Below are positions 1-8,565 of a stretch of 64,000 nt of DNA, piece after piece. The translations under genes and the position numbers were made by a program. The notes under the pieces were generated by a model. That model was not told where the DNA came from, ran no database searches, and worked only from the letters and a program-made list of their open reading frames with translations. This DNA is from Cryomorphaceae bacterium 1068 (GTDB lineage Bacteria > Bacteroidota > Bacteroidia > Flavobacteriales_D > Cryomorphaceae), in NCBI GenBank assembly GCA_027214385.1, contig JAPVXR010000002.1, positions 434,001 to 498,000 of the forward strand. The letters are read 5' to 3'. Position 1 is the stretch's first letter; each line of letters starts with the position of its first letter.

Positions 1-827
1 TGAGCATAGACCTTGGTACGGCAGATTTTGGCCCAACGGCTAGCAATAACTCATTTAAGTTTAAGCAAACCTTCTTCACCCACTATTCATACGATGATGG
101 TTCTGCTGAGGCGGGATATGCTGTAGCAGGCAGTGGGTCAAGATTGGCTTTGAAGTACACAAACTTTAAGTCAGATTCAGTTTGGGCGCTTCGAATTTAT
201 ACCATGCCTATTGGTATTAACTACGAAAACACTCCGTTTACTATCAAAATTTGGGAAGACAACGCAGGTGTACCCGGAGCAGAGCTGGCCTCAACCCAGC
301 ATGAGTTCACTTATGGCCAAAATGAGTACCAAGAGCAGATAATTTATCAATTTGAAGAGCCTGTTTTTATCCCTTCGGGAACCTTCTTTATCGGATATCA
401 GCAGTCTTCACAATCATCCGGTCTTCGCACAGGGCTTGACTTAAACACGAGCGGGAATGAAGGCAATCTTTATTTCAATGACGGAAACGGTTGGGAATTA
501 ACGCTTGCGGCGGCTGAAGCTTCTACAATGATGCACCCTATGTTTACTACTGAAGGTTACAAAGATATCGTTGCTTCTACAAGCCAACAAAACGCTATCC
601 CTGGTCTACGCATTTATCCGAATCCGGCAAGTCAGTGGGTAGTGATAGAGTCTGAAACGCAGAATATTTTAAATGTCTCGATTTTTGATTTAAGCGGAAG
701 ATTGATTGATCAAAACCAAGTGACCAATACGCTTGATGTTTCCGGACTATTACCGGGAATTTACCTGCTGCAAGTTGCCGACTCTCAAGGGCGCCAAAGC
801 GTAAAGAAACTTTCCATTGAGCGATAA
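1..827 (+). CDS. T9SS type A sorting-domain protein, 5' partial
   Basis: Seen: the frame is open from base 3, so the gene starts left of the window; the TTG at 144 is internal. The visible 274 residues end in a typical Por secretion C-terminal domain beginning at IYPNPAS (from base 610), with the SGRLID and LPGIYLLQV blocks and a basic KKLSIER end. Known: this domain sends proteins through the outer membrane by the type IX system and is then cleaved, often with attachment to the cell surface. The part before it is a beta-rich stretch rich in aromatic and Gly/Asn residues, of the kind that precedes the tag in secreted peptidases. The catalytic part, if any, is outside the window, so the substrate is unknown. 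The stop overlaps the next gene by 11 nt. Confidence 0.85.
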   Translation, partial: SIDLGTADFGPTASNNSFKFKQTFFTHYSYDDGSAEAGYAVAGSGSRLALKYTNFKSDSVWALRIYTMPIGINYENTPFTIKIWEDNAGVPGAELASTQHEFTYGQNEYQEQIIYQFEEPVFIPSGTFFIGYQQSSQSSGLRTGLDLNTSGNEGNLYFNDGNGWELTLAAAEASTMMHPMFTTEGYKDIVASTSQQNAIPGLRIYPNPASQWVVIESETQNILNVSIFDLSGRLIDQNQVTNTLDVSGLLPGIYLLQVADSQGRQSVKKLSIER

Positions 828-1848
828 CGAAATAGAATACACCGAAAGCGATGAAGAGCTTTTTGAGCACTACCGCATTCAGGCTGACCCGGGTCAGGAG
901 CCTCTTCGAATAGATAAGTTCTTGATGGACAGGATTCCGAATACGTCGAGAACGAAGCTTCAGGATGCTGCCATAGAAGGTAATATTCGGGTGAATGATC
1001 AGAAGGTGAAGGCGAACTACAAGGTGAAGCCTGACGACGATATCTCCATAGTGCTTCCGTATCCGAAAAGAGAAATAGAGCTTATTCCGCAGGATATTCC
1101 TTTGGAGATTCTGTATGAAGATGATCATATGATCATTGTCAATAAGGCTGCAAATATGGTGGTACATCCCGGCTATGGAAACTACACGGGCACCATGGTA
1201 AATGCTTTAATCCATCATTTTGACAATTTGCCCGAGGCAAAGGGTGCGATTCCCGGGAGGCCCGGATTGGTGCATAGACTCGATAAGAATACGACCGGTG
1301 TCATGGTGATTGCGAAGACTGAAAGAGCGCTGACCAACTTGTCGCTTCAGTTTTTTGAGCGTACTATCGATCGCCGCTACGTGGCACTAGCTTGGGGTGA
1401 CATCGAAGAAGACGGGATGATAGAAGGTCATATTGGTCGCTCACTCAAAAACCGAAAGGTGATGACCGTATTTCCTGAAGGAGAATATGGGAAAGAAGCT
1501 AGGACGAGATACAAAGTACTGGAGCGATTGACTTACGTTACCCTGGTAGAGTGCAAACTAGAAACAGGGCGAACTCACCAAATTCGAGCGCATTTCCAGC
1601 ACATCAATCATCCTCTCTTCAATGACCCCGAATATGGCGGAAATAAGATTCTGAAAGGAACGCAGTTCAGTAAGTACAAGCAATTTGTAATGAACAACTT
1701 CGACCTGCTTCCAAGGCAGGCCTTGCACGCGCGAAAGCTAGAGCTCACGCATCCTCATACGGGTGAGCGAATGAACTTCGAATCAGATATTCCTGCAGAC
1801 TTATCAGCAGTGCTAGAACGATGGAGAAACTATATTAGTCACCGTTAG
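817..1848 (+). CDS. rluD: RluD-family 23S rRNA pseudouridine synthase
   Basis: Converts uridine to pseudouridine in rRNA, acting on the large subunit in the cytoplasm. An S4 RNA-binding domain lies at about residues 30-78, followed by the RluA/RluD catalytic domain. The family signature HRLDKNTTG is at 153-161, with the nucleophilic aspartate at D156, and ETGRTHQIRAH is further on. Length (343 aa) is normal for RluD. The start is TTG at 817, inside the previous gene; no ATG fits upstream of the S4 domain, and the first internal ATG would cut into it. The 3' end overlaps the convergent menE by 14 nt. The exact target uridines cannot be read from the sequence. Confidence 0.9.
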   Translation: MSDNEIEYTESDEELFEHYRIQADPGQEPLRIDKFLMDRIPNTSRTKLQDAAIEGNIRVNDQKVKANYKVKPDDDISIVLPYPKREIELIPQDIPLEILYEDDHMIIVNKAANMVVHPGYGNYTGTMVNALIHHFDNLPEAKGAIPGRPGLVHRLDKNTTGVMVIAKTERALTNLSLQFFERTIDRRYVALAWGDIEEDGMIEGHIGRSLKNRKVMTVFPEGEYGKEARTRYKVLERLTYVTLVECKLETGRTHQIRAHFQHINHPLFNDPEYGGNKILKGTQFSKYKQFVMNNFDLLPRQALHARKLELTHPHTGERMNFESDIPADLSAVLERWRNYISHR

Positions 1849-2911
1849 ATTCGAGCCAGCTTTTTACCGTTTCAGCTCTTCTCACCTTTCCCGATTCTGT
1901 ATAGAGAAATTTTTCTAAATGGATGATTTCCTTGGGCTTTTGGTAAACACTCGAAAAGGCAATATCATCCAGCTTGATTTCTTTTTTGCCTTCTATGAAT
2001 AGGGCTACTTTTTGACCTAGTAATGAATTGGGTATCCCACTCACGAAGAAGCGAGAATCGATTTTTGGGCTCAAAAGTTTTTCCACCTCTTCGGGAATGA
2101 CTTTTACGCCACCGGAGTTGATGAGATTGTCAATCCGCCCAAGCCATTTGAACCCTTCTTCGGTCAACTCTATCAAGTCATTGGTAACCAGATCGTTTTT
2201 TGTAATTCCTGATCGATTAATGATGAGACAACCTCTTTCATCAGTGCTAATTCTTGCATCCGGCAGCACTTTATAGATTGTCGTGTCTTCACTATTTATT
2301 TTGCTCAAGGCAAAATGGGTTAATGTTTCAGCCATACCAAAGCCTACGTAAAAATGTGGGTTCAGTTGTAGAAGTTGAGCCCTAAGCTCACTTAAAACTT
2401 CTCCACCACCAAGCAAGACTGTCTCGACCTTGTCAAAGGCTTCGGGAGATTCTCCCAAAATTGATTTCACTTGGTGGGGAGTCATCGGAACGAATGAAAT
2501 CAATTCATTTAAGTCTTTTAGAGGATTGGCTTTTGGCGCGACTGTTGAGAGATTATAGCCGCCGATAATGGCTCTCACCACCATTAGTTTTGCAGCTACA
2601 TAATTGAGCGGGAGAGAGAGTAACGACTTACTTTTAGGATTTAAGCCAAAATATTCATTTGTAACCGAGGCACTTTGAATCAATGCCGATTTCGGAAATT
2701 CCAAACTCTTAGGATTGCCCGTCGAACCCGATGTTTGAATGAAAATGGTTTCTGATTCATCAAAGAGGTCGATGCAGTAAGAAATAATCTCCATCTCGAA
2801 TTGATCTTGGCCCTCGATCTGATTGAGCTCATTGCTCTCTATGAATCGTCCGTTGAGACGAACTCCTTGATATTTTGAAAAGGGGGTCAAAGGTTTGGTG
2901 GAAGCTTCCAT
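1835..2911 (-). CDS. menE: o-succinylbenzoate-CoA ligase (MenE)
   Basis: Adenylates o-succinylbenzoate and joins it to CoA in menaquinone synthesis. Seen: the AMP-binding P-loop motif TSGSTGNPK at 60-68, a GFGMAET block near 190 and the GRIDNLINSGG hinge motif near 260, all typical of ANL-superfamily ligases. At 358 residues it is about 100 shorter than the E. coli enzyme, mostly in the N-terminal part; compact MenE forms are usual in Bacteroidota. It is the last gene of the minus-strand menaquinone run and its start overlaps the end of menC by 25 nt, which suggests coupled translation. Confidence 0.9.
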   Translation of the reverse strand: MEASTKPLTPFSKYQGVRLNGRFIESNELNQIEGQDQFEMEIISYCIDLFDESETIFIQTSGSTGNPKSLEFPKSALIQSASVTNEYFGLNPKSKSLLSLPLNYVAAKLMVVRAIIGGYNLSTVAPKANPLKDLNELISFVPMTPHQVKSILGESPEAFDKVETVLLGGGEVLSELRAQLLQLNPHFYVGFGMAETLTHFALSKINSEDTTIYKVLPDARISTDERGCLIINRSGITKNDLVTNDLIELTEEGFKWLGRIDNLINSGGVKVIPEEVEKLLSPKIDSRFFVSGIPNSLLGQKVALFIEGKKEIKLDDIAFSSVYQKPKEIIHLEKFLYTESGKVRRAETVKSWLESNGD

Positions 2912-3924
2912 TCTTCATTTTGGAGGTAGTGAAGATACTGCCCGCGAATAGATAGTGGCGATGGAATATTGTTTGTATAAAGTTGTCCCGTTCCTAGGCC
3001 TTGCGGTAATTCAGACTGATACATGGCAGTAAATTGAGCGATGGCATTGAGCCCGATATTCGATTCCAAAGCTGACGTAATCCACCAATATGCTCCGATC
3101 TTACTCGCTGATTTGATCCACTTCTCGGTCATTTGCAGTCCTCCTACAAGACCTGGTTTAATCACGATGGCTTGGGGTCGAATGGTTTCGAGCATGCGGC
3201 CCATCTCGGTCATCGATGTTACTCCGATAAGTTCTTCATCAAGGGCAATATCCAATGGTGTGCTTTCGCAGAGCCTTGCCATTTCCTCCCATTGTTTTTG
3301 CCTGATTGGCTGTTCAATGCTATGGAGGTTAAAATCTGAAAGGCGCTTCAATTTTTCCAAAGCTTCTTCGGGTGAAAATGCTCCGTTGGCATCTACTCTT
3401 AACTCAATTTCGTCAGGTGAATATTCGTTTCTGATCGCGCGCAACAGCTCAATCTCATCGTCGAAATTAATCGCGCCTATTTTTAGCTTGATGCATCGAA
3501 ATCCTTCATCGAGTTTTTCTCTGATGCGAGTCTTCATTTCAGCCTTAGTACCCATCCATACCAAGCCATTTATTTCTACACCCTCCTCGTTCTGAGAAAA
3601 GCGGGATGGAAATAATAGGAAAGGGTTTTCTGATCGAATTGAACGTTCCGCAATTTCCATGGCAAATCGGATAGATGGCCAGTCTTTAAGACTGCGGATT
3701 TCTTTTCCTAGAGCCCAATCCTCCAATACTTTTGTTAAAAAGTCTTCCAGGTCTGGACGGTCATCAATTGAGAGCTTAGGCAGCAAACTCACTTCACCAT
3801 ATCCAACCTTACCATTTTCTTCAAGTTTTACAATCCAAGCGGGCTTTGCGCGCAAAACACCACGGCTTGTTCCACCCGGAGACTTGAAGTTTAAGGTATG
3901 CTTTAGAAATTCTGCTTTCCTCAT
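2887..3924 (-). CDS. menC: o-succinylbenzoate synthase (MenC)
   Basis: Dehydrates SHCHC to o-succinylbenzoate in menaquinone synthesis. It belongs to the enolase superfamily (345 aa). The expected catalytic set is visible: KLK at 146-148, metal ligands D178 (RVDANGAF), E204 (SIEQP) and D229 (ALDEEL), and the second lysine K256 (VIKPGLVGG). The ATG shares one base with the menA stop (TAATG) and the end overlaps menE, so it lies in the middle of a tightly packed operon. A muconate cycloisomerase-like racemase has a similar fold, but the men context makes MenC the clear choice. Confidence 0.93.
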   Translation of the reverse strand: MRKAEFLKHTLNFKSPGGTSRGVLRAKPAWIVKLEENGKVGYGEVSLLPKLSIDDRPDLEDFLTKVLEDWALGKEIRSLKDWPSIRFAMEIAERSIRSENPFLLFPSRFSQNEEGVEINGLVWMGTKAEMKTRIREKLDEGFRCIKLKIGAINFDDEIELLRAIRNEYSPDEIELRVDANGAFSPEEALEKLKRLSDFNLHSIEQPIRQKQWEEMARLCESTPLDIALDEELIGVTSMTEMGRMLETIRPQAIVIKPGLVGGLQMTEKWIKSASKIGAYWWITSALESNIGLNAIAQFTAMYQSELPQGLGTGQLYTNNIPSPLSIRGQYLHYLQNEEWKLPPNL

Positions 3925-4826
3925 TAGTAAACCAGTCCAAGCCCAAAGGTGAGGGCAAAAAGCAATGTGGTGAAAGCGAGTTTTCGAAGTTCTTGATCGA
4001 GGTCGGAAGAGCGATTAGTGGTCAAGACGACTTTCGCATTTTGAAAAATCAGAGGCACTGTAATCAAGAATACAAATTGGTATCCTGATGTAAAGTTGAT
4101 CAGCGTATAAGTAAGCGCTGAAACAAGAGCGATACATAAAAGAATGACGTGATAGATTCGAGCCGATTCAAATCCCATCATAACAACCAGCGACCTTTTT
4201 CCAGATGCTTTATCGTTTTCAATATCACGCATATTGTTGAGATTGAGAACCCCTGTAGACAAAGCTCCAATGGAGACGGCAGGAAGTAAGTCAATCCAAG
4301 AAAGTGCTGCCGTATGCAGGTAAAATGTTCCCGCTACTCCTGTGATTCCGAAGAATAGAAACACTGCTACGTCACCAAGGCCTTGATAGCCATAAGGGTT
4401 TTTTCCAACAGTGTACTTGATGGCTGCCCCGATTGCCAATAAGCCCACAACGAAGAATGCCGTGATCGCCCCGAACTCGATATTGTCGGCTGCATTTAGC
4501 AATAGCCAAATACCCGATGAGAAGGACAAAATGGAGAAGATAATAATGGCCGCCTTCATCTCTTTGGCAGAAATGACTCCGCTTTGAACGCTCCTTTCGG
4601 GTCCCGTTCGCTCCGAATTGTCAACGCCATTTACAAAGTCGCCATAGTCATTGGCAAGATTGCTGAGGATTTGCAAAAACAGCGTAGTCAGCAGCGCTCC
4701 TACTAGAATTGCTCCATCAAAGGAGTTCTTGTAGAGCGCCATCAAGCTTCCCAGAATCACGCTGGAAAATGAAAGAGGTAGCGTCCTTAGTCTAAATGCC
4801 CTAAACCACGCTTCTGTTTTGGTCAT
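3924..4826 (-). CDS. menA: 1,4-dihydroxy-2-naphthoate polyprenyltransferase (MenA)
   Basis: Attaches the polyprenyl chain to dihydroxynaphthoate in the inner membrane, giving demethylmenaquinone. It is a UbiA-family protein with about eight to nine hydrophobic helices. The first aspartate-rich motif NDYGDFVNG lies at 59-67 and is followed by GPERSVQSG; the second region NNMRDIENDKASGKRS is near 190. I start at the ATG at 4826 because the MenA family begins with the AWxxAxRLRTLP block directly after the start. ATGs at 4877 and 4892 would add a basic leader not usual in the family. A TAATTCTG box ending next to 4877 would give a short leader for the 4826 start. Confidence 0.92.
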   Translation of the reverse strand: MTKTEAWFRAFRLRTLPLSFSSVILGSLMALYKNSFDGAILVGALLTTLFLQILSNLANDYGDFVNGVDNSERTGPERSVQSGVISAKEMKAAIIIFSILSFSSGIWLLLNAADNIEFGAITAFFVVGLLAIGAAIKYTVGKNPYGYQGLGDVAVFLFFGITGVAGTFYLHTAALSWIDLLPAVSIGALSTGVLNLNNMRDIENDKASGKRSLVVMMGFESARIYHVILLCIALVSALTYTLINFTSGYQFVFLITVPLIFQNAKVVLTTNRSSDLDQELRKLAFTTLLFALTFGLGLVY

Positions 4827-4973
4827 AGCTGGTAAAGTTCGTAAGAATCGCGCAGACTTTTGCTTCTTATTGTTCATCAGAATTATCAACACTTATTTCC
4901 CCTTGATGTTGATATGAAGAGTGCAATGTGAGTATTGGCCAATTTCTTTCTGAAACCAGAGAAAAGGAAATCC

Positions 4974-4981
4974 TAACTTTA
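4974..4981 (+). promoter_or_regulatory. Possible -7 box just before the STAS-like gene
   Basis: TAACTTTA matches seven of eight positions of TAnnTTTG and ends 4 nt before the ATG at 4986. The same 4-nt spacing occurs at 42502, 47606 and 50671. No clear -33 TTG is visible, so support is weak. Confidence 0.25.
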
Positions 4982-4985
4982 GTCC

Positions 4986-5369
4986 ATGGCCAAGATCGAA
5001 AAGCTGCATACTCCTTCTTTCACTTTTTATCCCGATCAGCGCGGCTTCTACTATATGAAGCTAAAAGAAGGGGAGCAAGTTTCGCTCGAAGATATTTCTC
5101 AGGTAGTCCTGTTTATTAAGGACAAAAACGAAGGTGAAAGGCAGCCGGTTTTGATCGAATTGGGTTACGGATCTTCTCTTGCTGAGGGAGTTTATGAGTT
5201 TATGGCCCATAATAAAAATCGTTTTTCGACGGCTGACGCTATACTGATCAGCACCTTTGCTCATAAAATTTCAACGACATTCTATTTAAGACATTACAAA
5301 CCACAGCGCGCGACAAGGGTGTTCAACGATGTTTTTGACGCCCTTGCTTGGATGGAAAAGCAAAAATAG
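4986..5369 (+). CDS. Small conserved-type protein, STAS/SpoIIAA-like, unknown function
   Basis: A 127-residue soluble protein with no signal peptide or membrane segment. Its predicted pattern alternates beta and alpha elements: an N-terminal beta segment, VVLFIKDKN, VLIELGYGSS, then a helix and ADAILISTF. This recalls the STAS/SpoIIAA-like fold found in short Bacteroidota proteins annotated as hypothetical. No catalytic motif is visible. It lies alone on the plus strand between menD and menA, where menB is often found in related genomes, but it has no crotonase features and cannot replace MenB. Its stop is 2 nt from the convergent menD stop. Function is unknown. Confidence 0.6.
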   Translation: MAKIEKLHTPSFTFYPDQRGFYYMKLKEGEQVSLEDISQVVLFIKDKNEGERQPVLIELGYGSSLAEGVYEFMAHNKNRFSTADAILISTFAHKISTTFYLRHYKPQRATRVFNDVFDALAWMEKQK

Positions 5370-5371
5370 CC

Positions 5372-7105
5372 TTATCGCGCTTCTTGATTTTCAAGCAATT
5401 TAAATCGTTCAGCGATTTTCTTGAAATAGTTTTTTAGAATCTGATCATTCACTTTAGCAGGTGTCACAACTTCTAAAATTCCTGCACCTTTTTGATTTAG
5501 GAAACGGCCTAAAACATTTTTGAGGCTAGCCTCATCGTGAGCTTTGAAATGCGTCAAATCAAAGGCTGAGGCGAGTCTTTCAATATTCACAGGATGATGT
5601 GCTTCGAAGAATCTCTCTCGCTCTTCATTCGAATCTGACCCTTCAATAATTCTGAAAATCCCACCACCTTGATTATTGATAACGATAATCTTAAAATTTT
5701 CGGGAAGACGATTGTTCCAAAGTCCGTTTGAATCATAAACGAAAGACATGTCACCCGTGATAAGTAGAACATCTTCGTCAGGGGCGGCTTTGGCCCATCC
5801 TGCGGCAGTGCTGGTGCACCCATCTATTCCGCTGGTTCCGCGGTTGCAATGGTAGGTCAGATTTTCGTTCAGCCCCAGGAGCTGGATGTACCTAACGGGA
5901 GTGCTGTTTGAGAGGTGAAGAGTAAGGTTTTTCGATTGAGTGAGCTCATCATTTATGATTTCAAAAACTTTAAAATCAGAATAGGGAGCTTCGTCTAAAT
6001 AATGGCGATGACCCTCGGCGGCGAGGCTTTTCAATTCCATCCATCTTTGAGCATAGTCGCTGGCAACTCGAGTATTGATGGAGACAAAAGCTTCTGACAG
6101 AAAATGGGTCGGATCGGCGTGAATTTCATGAGTTAGACTCATGTACGTATCCAACCCAGATTCATGCGGATGAATGTGCCAGTGTGTGGATGGCTTATAT
6201 TGGCGCAAGAGATTTTTTAGCTTCTTGGAAATGACATATCCACCCAGAGTGATCAAAATTTGGGGCATAAATTCTTCAGGTTTGCCAGCTTTTTCCAGAG
6301 GCATCACTATTCGATCTATTGTATCAATGGCTTTTGGGATACCGATATTTCCCGTGGTTTCAGTCAGAATAACCACGTTTGGTAAATCAGACCATTGCTC
6401 CAACAAGTTTAGCAAAGCTTTATCGTGCCGATGCTGTCCCACCAAGATCATCACCCTTTGATTTGATCTGACCGATTCCGCAAGTTCTTTTGCCGCCTCC
6501 ATCTCTATCGGCGCATCGATCAATTCACTTTTGTAAAAGCGCGATGACGTGAGCGCATCGAGCTTTACCGTTTGGTAAAGCGGTTCAAAAAGTGGAACAT
6601 TGATATGAATGGGGCCAGGGTCGAGGGTCAGAGCAGTATTAAACGCTTTTGAGAGCAAACGCCTGTTTTGCCATTCCTCTTCCTCGTTTCTTGGCTCAGT
6701 GATAAGCGAAAACCAATTTTTAATGTGGTTAGAATAGATGCCTTCTTGTCTGATGGTTTGACCATTTCCCTGGTCAGTCCAGCTAAGAGGACGATCAGCT
6801 GTGATGGCCACCAAGGGAACACGATTAAAAAAAGCTTCGGTAATCGCAGGTAAGTAGTTGGCTGCAGCCGAACCACTGGTGCAAATAAGAGCAACAGGGT
6901 CTCCCGTTTTCAGTGCCAGCCCAAGGCCGTAAAAACCTGCTGAGCGTTCATCAGGAATGCTATGGCAGGTAAAAAACTCTGACCGATTGAATGAAATGGT
7001 GATGGGCGCATTACGCGAACCCGGAGAGATTACAACGTGTTTTACACCGAAATCTCTTGCGGCCATTACAAGAGTTTGAACACCTTTTTTATCTGAGAGT
7101 ATCAA
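5372..7105 (-). CDS. menD: SEPHCHC synthase (MenD)
   Basis: Thiamine-diphosphate enzyme joining isochorismate and 2-oxoglutarate, the first committed step of menaquinone synthesis. Seen: VVISPGSRNAP near the N-terminus; CTSGSAAANYLPAI and ITADRP in the Pyr domain; and GDMSFVYDSNGLWN, the ThDP/Mg motif (GDG/S...N type), near residue 470. I chose the TTG at 7105: it forms a TTGA overlap with the menF stop and gives a start right before the conserved KKGVQTLV block (577 aa). An ATG at 7162 or longer forms would add residues reading through menF in another frame. Confidence 0.9.
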   Translation of the reverse strand: MILSDKKGVQTLVMAARDFGVKHVVISPGSRNAPITISFNRSEFFTCHSIPDERSAGFYGLGLALKTGDPVALICTSGSAAANYLPAITEAFFNRVPLVAITADRPLSWTDQGNGQTIRQEGIYSNHIKNWFSLITEPRNEEEEWQNRRLLSKAFNTALTLDPGPIHINVPLFEPLYQTVKLDALTSSRFYKSELIDAPIEMEAAKELAESVRSNQRVMILVGQHRHDKALLNLLEQWSDLPNVVILTETTGNIGIPKAIDTIDRIVMPLEKAGKPEEFMPQILITLGGYVISKKLKNLLRQYKPSTHWHIHPHESGLDTYMSLTHEIHADPTHFLSEAFVSINTRVASDYAQRWMELKSLAAEGHRHYLDEAPYSDFKVFEIINDELTQSKNLTLHLSNSTPVRYIQLLGLNENLTYHCNRGTSGIDGCTSTAAGWAKAAPDEDVLLITGDMSFVYDSNGLWNNRLPENFKIIVINNQGGGIFRIIEGSDSNEERERFFEAHHPVNIERLASAFDLTHFKAHDEASLKNVLGRFLNQKGAGILEVVTPAKVNDQILKNYFKKIAERFKLLENQEAR

Positions 7106-8082
7106 GTCGTGCTTTTTAGCAAATTTAAGAGTGTTTTGGCTTTCAGCCTGGTTTCCATCCATTCTGCTTCCATATCGCTTTTCGCTGTAATTCCTCCGCC
7201 TGCATAAAGCGCTAGATCCCTCTCTCCAATTTGCATGCATCTTAAGTTGACAAAAACGCGTGTTTCGCTTTCGCTGAGAATGCCGAGATAACCAGTGTAA
7301 AGACCACGGTCGTGTTTTTCAGCAGCTTGAATTAGTTCAATGGAAGCAGCAGTTGGAAGGCCTGCTACCGCAGGAGTAGGGTGCAATTGGTCAAGCAGTG
7401 ATCGGACACTTTTGCCGTATTTAAAACGAAAATCTGTTTTGAGATGAACGACATTGGCCGCTTGAATGGTATAGGGTGCGGTCTCTCTTATCTCCGTTGC
7501 TCCTCCCTTTTCGAGAATTGCTCGAATATGTTCATTCACCAACTCATGTTCTTCCACTTCTTTTTCTCCCCAATCATATTCCTGTGAAGGGTTTGTGGGT
7601 TGGGTGCCGGCCAAAGCTACCGTGGAATATTCATCTCCGCTTCCTTCCAGTAATATTTCGGGACTTGCTCCACACCAAGTTCCTAGACTGGGGTGGTAGA
7701 GTAAGTAAGCAAAGGCATTTGGATAGGATTCACACAAACGAAAGAAATAATCAATAGGGTCAAAATCCTTTGGTTTTTCTTCCTGAATAATACTGGATAA
7801 AATGGCTTTTTGAATATTTCCTGATTGAAATGCTTCCATGTACTTGGCGAATGACACTCGGTAGCCTTCCTTCGAAGTTTGTCTCTGAAATCGACTCTTT
7901 TGTGAAGAGTTTGATGATTGAAGCGAAAAAGCTCCGCCCTGCCAAGGCTTGATAATAAAGTTAGTTTGACCATTTAGATCGGCCAGTTCAATTTCTTTCC
8001 CGGGAATGCGGTATACCATAAATGGCCTTTCTTCCGAGACTGCTTTCTCAAATGAAGTATGAATGCTTTCGGTCTTTGTCAC
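7102..8082 (-). CDS. menF: Isochorismate synthase (MenF/EntC family)
   Basis: Converts chorismate to isochorismate. Seen: the chorismate-binding domain with ALAGTQP, a WGEKEVEEHELVNEHI helix and the PTPAVAGLPTAAS signature, followed by RGLYTGYLG. At 326 residues it lacks much of the N-terminal part of longer MenF proteins; compact forms are common in this phylum. GTG start at 8082 forms a GTGA 4-nt overlap with the thioesterase stop, and the end overlaps menD. An anthranilate or p-aminobenzoate synthase is the alternative; menD next door settles it. Confidence 0.92.
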   Translation of the reverse strand: MTKTESIHTSFEKAVSEERPFMVYRIPGKEIELADLNGQTNFIIKPWQGGAFSLQSSNSSQKSRFQRQTSKEGYRVSFAKYMEAFQSGNIQKAILSSIIQEEKPKDFDPIDYFFRLCESYPNAFAYLLYHPSLGTWCGASPEILLEGSGDEYSTVALAGTQPTNPSQEYDWGEKEVEEHELVNEHIRAILEKGGATEIRETAPYTIQAANVVHLKTDFRFKYGKSVRSLLDQLHPTPAVAGLPTAASIELIQAAEKHDRGLYTGYLGILSESETRVFVNLRCMQIGERDLALYAGGGITAKSDMEAEWMETRLKAKTLLNLLKSTT

Positions 8083-8492
8083 TTTGGTAAAATCATATTA
8101 GTGAGGCGGCACACCGATATCAACCTGTTATCTTGATCGGTGACTTTTATATCCCATACATGCGTCTTTCTGCCCTTGTGGAGCAATGTGCCTCTCGCTG
8201 TTACTAAACCGGATTTGATGCTGCGAATGTGGTTGGCATTGATTTCAATCCCCACTACGCCCCCGGCTGAATTGCCAACCATGATAAAACTTCCCAAGCT
8301 TCCCAAAGATTCGGCAAGAGCTGCCGTAGCTCCACCATGTAGCAGGCCTGCAGGTTGATGTACCCTCGAGTTCACCGGCATTGTAGCTTCTACGAAATCT
8401 TCTCCAAAATCGGTAAATACAATGCCCAGCGTTTCCATCAGCGTATCTTTGTTGATTTCGTTGGCCTTCTTTAGTATTGCTGTCTTATCCAC
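8079..8492 (-). CDS. Hotdog-fold PaaI-type thioesterase, candidate DHNA-CoA thioesterase
   Basis: A 137-residue hotdog thioesterase. Seen: VHQPAGLLHGGATAALAESLGS, the 4HBT/PaaI signature with the catalytic-type acidic residue in the helix after HGG, and a GIEINANHIRS strand. Known: proteins of this type (YdiI/MenI) hydrolyse 1,4-dihydroxy-2-naphthoyl-CoA. Its place as first gene of the men operon, coupled to menF by GTGA, makes that role likely here, but this is inference. The open frame extends to 8642, overlapping the divergent response regulator. I start at GTG 8492 because the usual length fits and a TATATTTG promoter box lies just upstream. Confidence 0.82.
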   Translation of the reverse strand: MDKTAILKKANEINKDTLMETLGIVFTDFGEDFVEATMPVNSRVHQPAGLLHGGATAALAESLGSLGSFIMVGNSAGGVVGIEINANHIRSIKSGLVTARGTLLHKGRKTHVWDIKVTDQDNRLISVCRLTNMILPK

Positions 8493-8507
8493 AAGCTTAT
8501 TTTTGTC

Positions 8508-8515
8508 CAAATATA
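8508..8515 (-). promoter_or_regulatory. -7 promoter box of the menaquinone operon
   Basis: On the minus strand the sequence TATATTTG matches TAnnTTTG exactly and lies 15 nt before the GTG start at 8492. No convincing TTG is at the expected -33 distance. It rules out the TTG at 8510 as the start. Confidence 0.45.
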
Positions 8516-8565
8516 ATCGGTCCTTTGAACAAGCTGCTAGCTGCGAAAGTTTACACAAACCAGTC

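Noticed and set aside
595-1167. Long minus-strand open frame of 190 codons
   Set aside because: It lies antisense over the T9SS domain and the pseudouridine synthase, both supported by clear motifs. Its translation has no family features.
4986-5369. The small gene between menD and menA as a short MenB
   Set aside because: It is less than half the size of a crotonase and has no oxyanion-hole or crotonase motifs.
8422-8565. Upstream extension of the response regulator frame
   Set aside because: The receiver domain starts normally after the ATG at 8566, and the extension overlaps the divergent thioesterase.
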